From Cryptomeria japonica (Eukaryota; Streptophyta; Pinopsida; Cupressales; Cupressaceae), in the NCBI RefSeq assembly GCF_030272615.1, contig NC_081415.1:188546270-188610269 (forward strand): a stretch of 64,000 bases of DNA. Direction: 5' to 3'. A program made the position numbers and the translations under genes. This document shows, one piece after another, positions 1-10,554 of this stretch. Numbering within the stretch: position 1 is the stretch's first letter; the number at the start of each line of letters is the position of its first letter. The notes below the pieces were generated by a model. The model saw nothing but the letters and a program-made list of their open reading frames with translations, made no database searches and was not told where the DNA came from.

Positions 1-848
1 GTCATGTTTTGATATTGGACTTGATGTTGATCAGATTGGTTTGACATGTTTGAAACTTGGGTTGGTGTGTGTTGCAACCTTTGTTTTTGAATGTTTTGTG
101 GCAGTTGTTGACATTGATATGTTGATTGAACTTGAACTTGTTTTTGATTTGATGTCATTTTCTGATATTGAACTAGATGTTGATCATTTTGGTTTGACAT
201 GTTCAAAATTCGGCTTGGTGCATGTTGCAAGTTTTGTTTTTGAATTGGTGATTGTGGTTGTTGACATTGATATTCCACCATTGGTTGAACCATTTGTTGA
301 CATTGTATAGTTGGTTGGACATATTGTTGAAATTGAACCATTGGTTGTGTTGGTTGCATATGTTGAACAATTGGTTGTGTCATTGGTTGTGATGGTTGAA
401 AATATGATTGATAGTAAACACCTTCTTGTTCTTGTTGTGGAGGCACATAATGTTGAAATTGATGTTGTCTCCTTTCTTGTAATTGTTTCATCATCTCTAT
501 TTGGGAGAGGAGAGCTGGTATGTCTGATCGTTCAAGAAGAGATCTTACATTAATTGGCTCAAAATTTGGATTTTGACCTGGAAATTTTTGAAACATTTTG
601 GACATTTGAGATCTTATCTTCTCACTGTTTATCACTTTTTGCTCCAATATCTCCTTTTCTTGAGCTAGTTTCTCCTCTAGTTTTTGTATTTGGACATTTA
701 AATCATCATGATAAGTTTGACCGATATTGCCTTGTTGTTGGGTTGGATATAATTGTGATTGCCTTGGATTAAAATTTGATTGCATTGTCGGTTGATATGT
801 CAAACTTTGTTGCATCATTGGTGCTTGGAACCTTGTTTCAATAGACAT
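1..848 (-). CDS. Q-rich coiled-coil retroelement protein, N-terminal part (partial, element B)
   Basis: The frame is open from an ATG at 848-846 to the window edge without a stop, about 282 residues. It starts MSIETRFQAPMMQQ. A charged, coiled-coil-like stretch follows (about residues 45-105, with IQKLEEKLAQEKEILEQ and LLSQIEMMKQ), then a long Gln/Pro-rich region of repeated QP and VQ pairs. The last ~110 visible residues are an imperfect tandem duplication of about 54 residues ending NMSNQ-DQH-VQYQ-MT; element A has one copy. The same frame in A carries a stop at a CGA codon that is intact here, so B shows the undamaged version. I do not recognise the family. Its place after the leader suggests a gag-like role, but no Retrotrans_gag domain or zinc knuckle is visible. 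Confidence 0.7.
   Translation of the reverse strand, partial: MSIETRFQAPMMQQSLTYQPTMQSNFNPRQSQLYPTQQQGNIGQTYHDDLNVQIQKLEEKLAQEKEILEQKVINSEKIRSQMSKMFQKFPGQNPNFEPINVRSLLERSDIPALLSQIEMMKQLQERRQHQFQHYVPPQQEQEGVYYQSYFQPSQPMTQPIVQHMQPTQPMVQFQQYVQPTIQCQQMVQPMVEYQCQQPQSPIQKQNLQHAPSRILNMSNQNDQHLVQYQKMTSNQKQVQVQSTYQCQQLPQNIQKQRLQHTPTQVSNMSNQSDQHQVQYQNM
5..330 (-). repeat. ~162-bp coding tandem duplication
   Basis: Two imperfect copies of about 162 bp lie end to end within the Q-rich ORF; compare 5-160 with 165-325 on the plus strand (TGATATTGGACTTGATGTTG against TGATATTGAACTAGATGTTG). The reading frame is kept. Element A has one copy at 14913-15060. Confidence 0.7.
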
Positions 849-1248
849 GTCACTATGCAAGTGCAATATTTTTGGAATTTTTCAAGTATAATGTATGATA
901 TGCAATTAAATGCAACCTAAATAAATGAAAATGCAATCTATGTTTTTGGTGTTTTTGAAGATTTTGACAAACTTTTGGAATGCAAATCTAAGAGAGACCC
1001 TTAGGATATTGGAATGATGTCTAGACCTCAAAGGACAAAAGGGCTTAATTGATAAAGGACAAGATGACAATGTCTCCCCTATATGCTTGGATACTAAGCT
1101 AGGTTTGACGAAATGATATTGATGACAAAAGGACAAAAGATTTGATAAGGTCTAGACTTCTTAACAATGACTTAGGGTTTATCAAAGATTTGGATTGCTC
1201 AAGTATGACAAGACCTAGGTTTTTGAGACTATATGCAAAGGATAATTA

Positions 1249-1481
1249 ATATGCAAATGATCTTAATATGATATGATAATGACTTAGGTTTAATGAAGAG
1301 ACTTGGGATATGCAAATGCAAATGTATGACAATGTCCACCTAAGATGAAACCTAAGGTTTAATTATGAAATGATATTACTCTTATGCAAGAGGACATATG
1401 CAAATGATCTTAATATGATATGACAATGACTTAGGCTTAATGAAGAGCCTTGGGATATACAAATGCAAATGTATGACAATG
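1249..1481. repeat. 147-bp-period tandem repeat in leader B
   Basis: The segment beginning ATATGCAAATGATCTTAATA at 1249 recurs at about 1396 with few changes, including the shared stretch GACTTAGG-TTAATGAAGAG. Fainter further copies extend to about 1620. Confidence 0.6.
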
Positions 1482-3040
1482 GTATGACTTTAATGCAAGA
1501 GGACATATGCAAGTGGATGACTTCTCTTGATATGCAAAAGAAGTATGACTTAAGTGAAACCTAACCTTGATACTTGACAATGACTTTGAAAAATGCAACC
1601 TAGGATGAACCTAAATGTAAGTGACATAAGAGTTGAGACAAGTTTTTGAACAATGTTGGATCATCATGTTTGAAGGAATATGATCTTTGAATCTTGTTGA
1701 ATTTTTGTTGGATGAATATCTCTTGTGTTTAATCTTGTTTTGATTAAGGTGTTTTGCTTTTGAAGTGGGATAACATTCAACTTTTGACAATCAAAGAATA
1801 CAAGATGTTACAACTTAGACTCAAGGCAATCATGCTCATTTCCACATTCCCTATGGTAGGAAAAGACATTAGGTACTTGAGAGGTAGACTCATTATGGGA
1901 TTCAAGGAGAATACATAGATGCTTGACCCCACGGGCTCCCCTCCACGGCACTCACTTCTCAGGGCAGCCAAGCATCAGTCCCCATGGAATCTCCCCATGG
2001 CGAACTTAGTATCTTTTCCAAGTATCCGAACTTGTCCTTCTCAAGCAACTAGAAGGGTTTTTGGCCTCTAAAAACAAGGTATTTAGTAAGGATTTCTGTT
2101 AAGCATTACTCCTTGATGTCATGCAAGCATGATTGAGACATTAAGCCCATCAAGATACCAAACAAATGTAGTCGCGCAAGCACGATTTAGACCAAGAGGC
2201 CCTACTTAGATGTTGATATGAGAAAGAGTCCAAGGGTCATCACTTCCCAAGTAACTGTAATTCCCACGTAACACTTCCTTCAAAGCTTTCGCTCATCGGG
2301 TATTTTTTTATAGTGAGTTAGAATGCCAAGGAATTCTAGCCGTACTCACTTTGGGTCGTCCCCTTCTCACGATTATCACTTGCTTGCAAAAGCAAAGTGG
2401 TTGGGAAGGCAGGCCCTCTAATGGAGACACTCAATCAACAACACAAGCATGGTATCGAAGATCTGGATTTCTGATCACCCTAAGAAGGATGAGAGCATAC
2501 TCTCCTACTCCAATGTCATACTTAACAATCAAAGCAAACAAAGGTTCATTTCCACCTATTTATAAATCACTAAGTGCCTAATTAAAAAACTCAAACACAC
2601 AATTTGGTTGTTTCTCCAAGGCAACCTGCAAAACACATGTCAGAAGTTTGATTTGTTGTCTTTGACCATCGAATCTGCATAACACATGTTAGTAGTTTGA
2701 TTTGTAGTCTTTGTCATGCGTATGCCAAGATCCTGCAAATGATAATTAGTACCAAAATCCAAAGCACAGATGATCTGATTTATGAAAACTAAATATAAAA
2801 TTTCAGTCCACTTTGAGAAGGCATAACTTTCTCATCCTAGCTCCGAATTACAAACCGTTTGATGCGTTGGAAAGGTATTCAAATAATCTAGAACCAAATT
2901 TTGGAAACATCAATGATGTCTCATCATGTTTACGGGACCATATTTGTCCACAAATGCATCGAAGACCCTCAAAATTGCAATTTACTAAAACATATAAAAT
3001 TTTTCAAGTAAAAACTGCATTTTTCACCTCTGTTCTGGAC

Positions 3041-3168
3041 TTTACACAAGCGCAGAAGTCATGACACAGGCACAAGATGTCTGACACAAGCGCAGAATGT
3101 CTCAATATAGGTGCAAGATGTCTCAACACAGGCACAGAATGCTTCACACAAGCGCAGAAGTGTCCAGA
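3041..3168. repeat. ~20-bp minisatellite next to the PBS (element B)
   Basis: About six imperfect copies of a unit like ACACAGGCGCAGAATGTCTC lie just inside the PBS. The same array is found at the same place in element A (30409-30533). Confidence 0.7.
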
Positions 3169-3258
3169 ATGCACTGGACGGCCCTGTTTTTGGGTTTTTG
3201 ACCTGCAAAATCAACTTAGAAGCACTCATAAACACAGTAAGATGGTTAGAAGGTTAGT

Positions 3259-3277
3259 ATTCACGTCAGGTTCACCA
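3259..3277 (-). promoter_or_regulatory. Primer-binding site, tRNA-Trp type (element B)
   Basis: The plus strand reads TATTCACGTCAGGTTCACCA up to 3277. From memory of plant tRNA-Trp(CCA), its 3' end is GATTCACGTCGGGTTCACCA, so the visible difference is G to A in CGGG, a CpG-type change seen from the other strand. The site lies 5 nt inside the LTR end, as expected for a minus-strand element. Confidence 0.75.
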
Positions 3278-3282
3278 GTTAA

Positions 3283-4669
3283 TGTAGCGTAGAAATTAGG
3301 ATTCATCACAAGATAAGATATATCAATCAAAATACTAGACATGATAGCTCAATCATGAGAGCACTCATTGCAAATGAACCTAATTCCAAGCACACTCAAT
3401 AGAGGTATGAAAACAAAGCATTCAAAATGAAAATTATGCAAACTAGATGTAGAATTGAATACTCCTTCCATGCGGCTCCATTGTTGTTCTTTCCTCTTCA
3501 ATGGGTTTGTGGATCTCACCTACAAGTGCACACACAATTGAAAGCAAGATTGATGAAAAGCTCAAGAGTACTAGAAGCGTAAGTTCAATAGTCTGATAGG
3601 AATTAAGATTAGGTTTGATTGAAAATCATCCAATTTATAGAGAAATTGGAGAAATGAGCAAATTAGCATGAAAGAGATTTGAATAGAAATTCAAATCAAG
3701 AATAGCAAAATTATGACATATCTATGACAAATTGCTATGCAAGGCTTATGACAATTCATGACAAATTTCTATGTCAAGAATTTATGACATTTTATGACAA
3801 ATTCTATGACAAATTTCTACGTCAAGAATTTATGACAAATTTCTATGTCATTGCCATAAATTTAGGAGAGAAATAGGTGGAAATTGAATTTAAGAATTAA
3901 GAAATTAGGAAATTAGAAATTAGTGAATTAATCAATAATTTTTCATTTATTAATTAATTCACTCACAAAGAGGAATAATTAGCCAATTAAATGAATATTT
4001 AATTGTAATGAGAAAACTTAGGATAAATAAGTAATTTATTAATCCTAAAGGAAGAAATGATGCACAAGGTTAAATGATTAAATCATGAAACCCTAGAAGA
4101 CAAATTAGAAATGTGAAAATGATAATTAGGTCTTGATTGAAGATAATTAATGTCATGATTTTGGATTGATAAATGACCAATGCGACAAGATGATTTGATT
4201 GATAAATGCGCCAAATGATGAGGAACAATGACAAATTGACATAATTGAGATAGACAACGATCGATGACAAATCGATCGCAAAATGACAAGATTGACAAAA
4301 TAGATTGCAAGACGACAAAATTGGAAATGACGACGATCGATGATAAATCGGTCGCAAAATGACAAGATTGAAAAGAGGACAAAACCCTAATTAGGATTGA
4401 CGATGTCCAAAATGATGACAAATAAGCATGCTCATTGATGCAATAAGATAAAATCGATCAAAATCATGATTGGATAATGTTGTCGACAAGACCAAATTCG
4501 AAGACGAGATGATTGAAGAATGCAGAAGAATGACTCGATGTTCGCAAATGATAAAGACCAAGTGCGTGACATAGGAGAAATGTTAATGCGACACAAAAAC
4601 CTAAAATGAGGCAATGCGCAAATGTTAAAGTATGACCTCGCAAGCGTTGACCATTTTTAGGTGTCTACA
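3283..4669 (-). repeat. 5' LTR of element B
   Basis: This 1,387-bp LTR runs from TGTAGCGTAG to GTGTCTACA on the plus strand, giving TG...CA termini. Its outer end (GCAAGCGTTGACCATTTTTA then GTGTCTACA) matches the ends of A's LTRs. A TATA box (minus strand TATAAAT, 3633-3639) lies in a stretch CCAATTTATAGA shared with A. The AT-rich middle, with many ATTAATTAATTC segments, is also shared. Confidence 0.85.
3633..3639 (-). promoter_or_regulatory. LTR TATA box (element B)
   Basis: TATAAAT on the minus strand, inside the LTR and conserved in position with element A. It probably directs the element's genomic transcript. Confidence 0.5.
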
Positions 4670-7315
4670 CAATGAAGTAAAGTTAGCATCTGATTGTGAT
4701 TAAGATTAATGGAGATTGAGTTTCTAGATTCATAATTTTCTAAATATGTCTTGTATATGATTCTTGTTCTTTTTCATTTAATACCTTCCATTAATTTTGA
4801 GAGATTAATTTATAGTGTTATTTATTTCCTAATCTAAAATGTGCATGTTATGGTGGTTAGTTTAGTAAATGAATACATTTAAAATATGAAACTTCCTTAT
4901 AATTTGAAACTATTGGCATTTACAATTAAAAATGATTTTAATGTTAATAATAATTTATTTTATTGTATGTCTCATTGATTAGAAAGAAATAAATCAAATT
5001 TAAATATTAATTATTTACTCTTGCATGCCCTCAACCATGTTTTTCATATTAATTCATATTCTTTATGAAAAAGGATTAGTTTAAAATTTTTCTAAGTTTG
5101 AGATAACAAAGCCAACAAGCCTTTTTGTTAAAACAACCTTAGTGACCACTTTTCTTGTACAATACTATCATGACCCAACTTTCAAGACCTTGGGAGGTGA
5201 TAGATCTTTAGGTATATTGTCTCTTTCAAGATAGGGTAGGTAGATTTACCAATCCTATATTCCTTGTGTCATTTAGGTCATCAACAAGTCTCACACATGT
5301 GTGAGAAGATATGGAAGTGTAAAGGGGAAAAAATTAGGTTTTCCACCCAGAGGAGGATGAAAACCAATAAATTTTATGAGTTAGGACCTTTACATTCAAA
5401 AGAGGGTTAAAATCCACTAGATCCAGTCACAAATTAGATAAGGACTGAATACTAAGTGGATTGGATTGATTTGGTTAATTTGTGTTTCCTCTTTTGAGAG
5501 TTTAAATGTTGATTTAGGGTAAAGTGCTGAAATTGGAGACAAAACTGAGAAAATAATGAGTTATAGGTTCAGGAATTTGTCATGCACTTGGATCTAATTA
5601 ATATAAGTTGATTCAGATCTACCTTGAAAAGATAGGGACTAGGACACAAGAACATGGTCCTCCAACTTTTCTGCATAACAAAAAGGGTCGTTCCATCTTT
5701 GTGTCTAGAGCTTATTTTAAAAACTAGAGCTACACACATGTTTCCTACATGTGCACACAAAAAGAAAGGGGAAAAGGTTGGGAATAGGGGTTTGACTAAG
5801 TCAAACCTCAGTTGAGGAATCAACCTTGAATTAAATTTTGTAAATACTAAAATAAATAATGAAAATGTATACATTAGATCTGCAATGATTGATGATGATA
5901 CTTCTCTTTTTTAATGTAATCACTTATGTTGTATGAAATGGCATGAACATAAAAAACCCTAACACACACACATGCTTGCAAATGATTGATGTAATGTTGC
6001 TCGACAATGGATAGATGAATAATATGCATCCTTGAAGACCTCTAGAAATGCTTGATGATGAATGCTCGAATGCTTGACTATAGTTCTCCTTGCCTCATTA
6101 TCATATCCACCTTATTGTCACCTTCCCCCAAATGAGAGGGGAATACCTCCTTATATACTTGACTTTCATTAAACATATTAATTTTTTGACATAAGTCAAC
6201 ATAGAGGAGGGTTTCCTACCCAAATTTTGGATAGGGCCAAGGGTTTGCATTAGGTCCCAATTAGGGAGGAACATGGTATCACACCATGGTCCTAGTGAGG
6301 ACCAAGATGCCATGCCCACACCAAATTGGGCCAGGGTTAAGGGGTCCCAACAAGGCACAAGATGAAAATATGATGTTTATTGTATGGAAGAGGCATAAAT
6401 AGGTCCTGATCAAGAATGAGGATGAGAACATTAAGGTGAGGGCCCCAAATGTGGTCAAACTTGCAAAGGGGTGTAATTTTAGGATGGTACAGGAAGTCTA
6501 TCCTAGGAAAGGAAATTGAACTTGAAATGTCTCACTTCCCGATTCAATAGGATTAAAAGTTGAATTACTATATATTATTCATGATTTGATGGGTTTGGGG
6601 ATAATCCCTTTGTTTTTTCAATTCATCTTCTTGCTTGAGTAGTCAGGTAATGATAGGGAGAAGAGAAGTGAATGAAAAATATCTTGCATCATGGAGAGGA
6701 ATTTTGAATCTTGACATGATGTTGGAGAAAGGAGAATCATCCCTTTACATATATAAAGAGATAAGTATCATTTTCTATCGACACTACTGAAATGGTTTTG
6801 TCTTCCCACTTGTATTAGTGGTTTATATTTTGTTCCTTGTTTATAAAGAAAATGGAGTAAACAGGCTATTTGATTTTTAGGGAATGTTCATAGAATAACG
6901 AGTTATGAGAAAGTATTTTTGTTATTACATGAAGTGTGTGAGTGTTATTTGAATTTATTTTAATTCATTGAAAATAACAGTTGAAAGGTGGTTCTCCTTT
7001 CTCAAGGGAATGGATAGAGCTCTAAGTGGCTTTATGATGTCATTTATGGTAGGATGATACCTTTCTCTTTTCATATCCTCTTTAGAATTAAGCATGTCCT
7101 GTACATACCTTCTATGAAGACATGGAAATACATATGATTGGTTTTGAAACTCCTACTATTTTTTAATATATAAGATATATCAAAATGTATTAAATTATAA
7201 TACCACTTAATATGTAAAAATTGGGATTGTTAAATTAAATTATGTGTTATGTGCATTACACAAATCATGGAGAAAAAATATTATATATTGATGCTCTGCA
7301 AAAAGGATTAGAAAA
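4670..7315. other. Unassigned spacer, probably old TE remnants
   Basis: I find no supported gene in these 2.6 kb. ORFs at 5569-5874 and 6101-6358 (minus) have no recognisable domain. A minus-strand TATATAAGGAGG context around 6140-6165 looks like the promoter of a decayed LTR on the minus strand, but I cannot define its ends. Confidence 0.4.
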
Positions 7316-7685
7316 TCTATTTGATGGCAACACACACAAGAGCACAAGAAACAAATGTTAGTGTTAGCAACAAAAGATTATCCTAAACAGGCATATCAAG
7401 AGAGATATTAAGCATGAAATAGAAAGCATATAAACATAGAATAAAATAGCTAATCAAGATGCTCATAGTTGCTCCTCCCTTGTTCCTCTCCTCTCCAAGT
7501 CCCAAATGAGTGTAGCTCTCAGCTTTTAGCACTAGCCATGGATGCCATATGGAGATTCAAGATGGTTGAATATGATAAGCAAATGCTATGCAAGTGTAGA
7601 TAGTGATGCTATGAGAAAGCTCTATGCTAATGCCAGTATAACAACAATACTCTAATGCTTCCTTCTTTGCTTGAGGAGAAGGGTT

Positions 7686-7696
7686 CTATTTATAGA
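7686..7696 (-). promoter_or_regulatory. TATA box in putative solo LTR
   Basis: The minus strand reads CTATAAATAGAACCC, a near-consensus plant TATA box. Confidence 0.5.
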
Positions 7697-8324
7697 AGAA
7701 ATGGGGAAATGAAGGGTTAAGATTGAGTAATCTTAACAAGGGTTAGGATTGAAAGATATTCAATCCATGTGAGACTTTCAACCTAATCCCATGTTGACAA
7801 GTGTCACCATGAGGAGGCTTGAGAGGAGAGATAAGGAGCATTAAATGCTTGAGGGACATGATGGTTACCCTAGTCAAAGAAATAAATGCTTTGAAGAGAC
7901 ACATGGGTTACATGAGGGTTAAGTTAGGGGTCAAAGTCCTTAACCATGGGTGCAAGTGGAATTAACCATTAATGGTCATGTAAGAGCCATAAGTGGTTTG
8001 GAAGACTTTAGAGGTTAATTTGTTGAACACACAAAGCATTAATTGCTTTTCAAAGACTTTGGAGTCTTTGAGAAGTGACTTCAATTTTCTTAGGAATGTG
8101 ACAATATTTAGGGGATGGATTAGGTTAATTAGGAAGGGTTTAGAAGAATCTAGAAGGGGTTTAGGCATGCAAGTGGATTTTGTAGGAAAATGCAAGTGGG
8201 AGAAATTTTGGTATTTTCAATTAAAATAAAATAATTTATTTCAATTAAATGGTGTAATTTGCATTTGGATAAATATTCAAATAAATATTAATTTATTTAA
8301 ATGAGAAAAACGAAGATAAAGCAT

Positions 8325-8650
8325 TAAAATGCTTGAAGACTTTGAGGGAAACCATTAAAGGCTTGAAGACTTTAAGGGAAGCAATTAAAGTTTTAAGAAG
8401 ACTTTAAGGGAAGCCATTAAGTTTGAAGACTTTAAGGGAAACCATTAAAGGTTTCAAGTGGGTGAGGATAAATAGGATTTTAAATAAATAATTTATTTAA
8501 AATAGTTGTGCAACTTGCTTTTGTAGGAAAATGCAAGTGGGTAGAGGATAAAGGTGATTTAAATAAATAATTTATTTACAATAATTGGGCAACTTGCATT
8601 TGTAGGAAAATGCAAGTGGGTAGAGGATAAAGGTGATTTAAATAAATGTT
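8325..8650. repeat. Tandem repeats inside putative solo LTR
   Basis: About four copies of a ~33-bp unit containing TTGAAGACTTTAAGGGAA lie at 8325-8460. They are followed by two to three copies of a ~90-bp unit containing AACTTGC-TTTGTAGGAAAA and GGTGATTTAAATAAAT at 8470-8650. Confidence 0.65.
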
Positions 8651-8948
8651 AATTTATTTAAATGTGAGAGGTGGGATTTTGGGGGATTTAAATAAATATT
8701 AATTTATTTAAATATGAGAGAAGATTTAATTAAATAAATATGATTTATTTATTTAATTAATGGTCTTAATTTGGTTAAGTGAATTAAATCAAATAAATTG
8801 AATAATTTATTTAATTAATAGGAGAAGAGGGTTAAGATGAATTAATTAAATATATTAATTTAATTAATTATTGATTGATGGTTAAATAATCAAATAAATA
8901 CTAAGTATTCATTTAATTAAGTGGACAGATTTATGTGACTACATCTAT

Positions 8949-9255
8949 ATTAGAATATAAGTGAAATTAATTTGGGGTATTTAGCCAGCCAATGTCATGT
9001 TGAATTAGCTAAATGAAAATTAAAGCAAAAGATGAATAAGTGCATCTTTAAGAGTATTAATAGTAGCAATTAATTATAATACACAATGAATTACTTGAAA
9101 GTAGATTTAAGTTTAAGTAGGATATAGTTTATTTATTTAAAACTCAAATTAAACTACATAAAAAAAAGGGATGAAAAGGACAATCTCAAAATTAAGTAAA
9201 CAATGTTGAACATGTGCATGTATAAGGTTATTAAGTATCATGTTAGTGACATGTT
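8949..9255. other. AT-rich spacer between solo LTR and element A
   Basis: About 300 bp of AT-rich DNA in which I see no gene, repeat or RNA. Confidence 0.4.
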
Positions 9256-9260
9256 ACCTC

Positions 9261-10540
9261 TGTAGCTAGGATTTTGGAAACCATCAAAGCAATAGCAAAT
9301 TGGACTAGCTCAATCATGAAAACTAAATTGCAATGACAAATCCTAAAAACATTCAATAGAAACATGAAAACAAGACATTCAAAATGAAATCTAAGCAAAC
9401 CAAATGCAGATGTCTCCTTCATGTGGCTCCATTTTCCATCTTTCTCCTTCAAATAGCTTTGTTTTGTGGATCTCACCTTCAAGTGCATAAGCCTAATGTG
9501 AAAACAAGATTGACAAGATGAGAGGATAGCATAAGAGTACTAGAAGCGTGATTGATTCGACCTTTTGATTGAAGAAATTCATCCAATTTATAGATAAATT
9601 CGAGAAAAGACAAGATTAGCATGAAATTGATATTTAGGCAATTGATTTCAAAAATGGCAAAATTGAGTTGAAGGAAGAAGGTTATGAAACCTTCTATGTC
9701 ATGAATTGTGACATATTGCCAATGCAAAGGTTAGAGGACTAAAAGCCTATGACATCTTGCTATGCCAATAGTATGATGCATGAGAAATTCATGCTTCCAC
9801 CGAAGCACAAAAATAGGGAGAGACTAGAGAGAAATTTATTAGGTGGAAATTGAATTTGACAAATTAGAAAATTAGGTGGAAATTAATGAATTGGAAATTA
9901 GGAAATTAGAAATTGATGAATTTAGAAAATTAGGTGAATTAATTAACAATTTTTCATTCATTAATTAATTCACAAGAAGAGGGGGAATTAATTAGCCAAT
10001 TAAATAAATATTTAATTGTGACAAGAAGACTTAGGATAAATAAATAAATTATTTAACCTAGAGGGAAAATGACAATCAAGATTAAATGAATAAATCATAA
10101 AATCCTAGAAGATGAATTAGAAATGCAAGGACGACAATTAGGTCTTGACAAAATATAATTGAGGTCGATTCAATCATGATTTTAATTGGCAGAGGATCAA
10201 TGCTGATAAATGCACCAATTGATGAGGAATAATGACTAATTGATCCAAATTGATATGATTGAGAAGGACGACGATCGATGACAAATTGATTGCAAAATGA
10301 CAAGATTGACAAGTTGATAAGGATCGACCAAAATCATGATTGAAAATTGTTATCGACAAGACCTAATTCGAAAGCGAGAAAAATGAGAAATGCAGAAGAT
10401 GGACTCGATGCTTGCAAATGATAAAGACCAAGTGCACAACATAGAAGAAATGTTAATGCGATGCAAAAACCCTAAAATAAGGCAATGCAAAAATGTTAAA
10501 GTATGACTCCGCAAGCGTTGACCATTTTTAGATGTCTACA
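9261..10540 (-). repeat. 3' LTR of element A
   Basis: It begins TGTAGCTAGGATTTTGG and ends GATGTCTACA on the plus strand. It is nearly identical to 30632-31911, differing by scattered substitutions. A minus-strand TATAAAT box lies at 9586-9592. Confidence 0.93.
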
Positions 10541-10554
10541 TTTTGCCCCTCTTT
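10541..10554 (-). promoter_or_regulatory. Polypurine tract of element A
   Basis: The minus strand reads AAAGAGGGGCAAAA directly before the 3' LTR. This is the expected plus-strand DNA primer site, and element D has almost the same tract. Confidence 0.85.

Larger units (their letters stand above)
849..3258 (-). other. Long leader of element B (no gene seen)
   Basis: This 2.4-kb stretch between the PBS and the first ATG has no convincing ORF on either strand. It is collinear with A's leader (15567-16920 plus 29771-30608). It holds an imperfect tandem repeat of about 147 bp (1249-1334 and 1396-1481) built around ATGCAAATGATCTTAATATG, and a short minisatellite near the PBS. Such leaders usually hold the retroelement's untranslated and packaging region; that role is inference. 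Confidence 0.6.
1..4669 (-). mobile_element. Element B: non-autonomous LTR retrotransposon (5' part only)
   Basis: Read on the minus strand this is 5' LTR (3283-4669), tRNA-Trp-type PBS, a 2.4-kb leader and the start of a glutamine-rich ORF that runs off the window at base 1. It aligns along its length with element A: 1-2200 matches 14913-16920, and 2210-3282 matches 29771-30631. The 3' half and 3' LTR lie outside the window. The presumed target duplication is CAATG (4670-4674), but its partner cannot be seen. No reverse transcriptase or integrase is visible, and the better covered relative A has none, so I infer a non-autonomous element. Confidence 0.85.
7321..8943 (-). repeat. Putative solo LTR
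   Basis: A 1.6-kb block is flanked by direct TCTAT repeats (7316-7320 and 8944-8948). Read on the minus strand it begins TGTAGTCACATAAATCTGTC, with a TGTAG start like the LTRs of A, B and C, and ends GTTGCCATCAA, one base past a canonical CA. It has a strong TATA box (CTATAAATAG, minus, about 7686-7696) and internal tandem repeats. No PBS or internal region adjoins it, so a solo LTR left by LTR-LTR recombination is the simplest reading. The imperfect terminus lowers confidence. Confidence 0.55.

Noticed and set aside
1249-1481. CRISPR-like or satellite array
   Set aside because: Spacing and unit decay fit an old tandem duplication in a retroelement leader; CRISPR arrays are not expected in plant DNA.
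5569-6358. Two minus-strand ORFs (5569-5874, 6101-6358) as host genes
   Set aside because: Short, no recognisable motif and TE-like surroundings.
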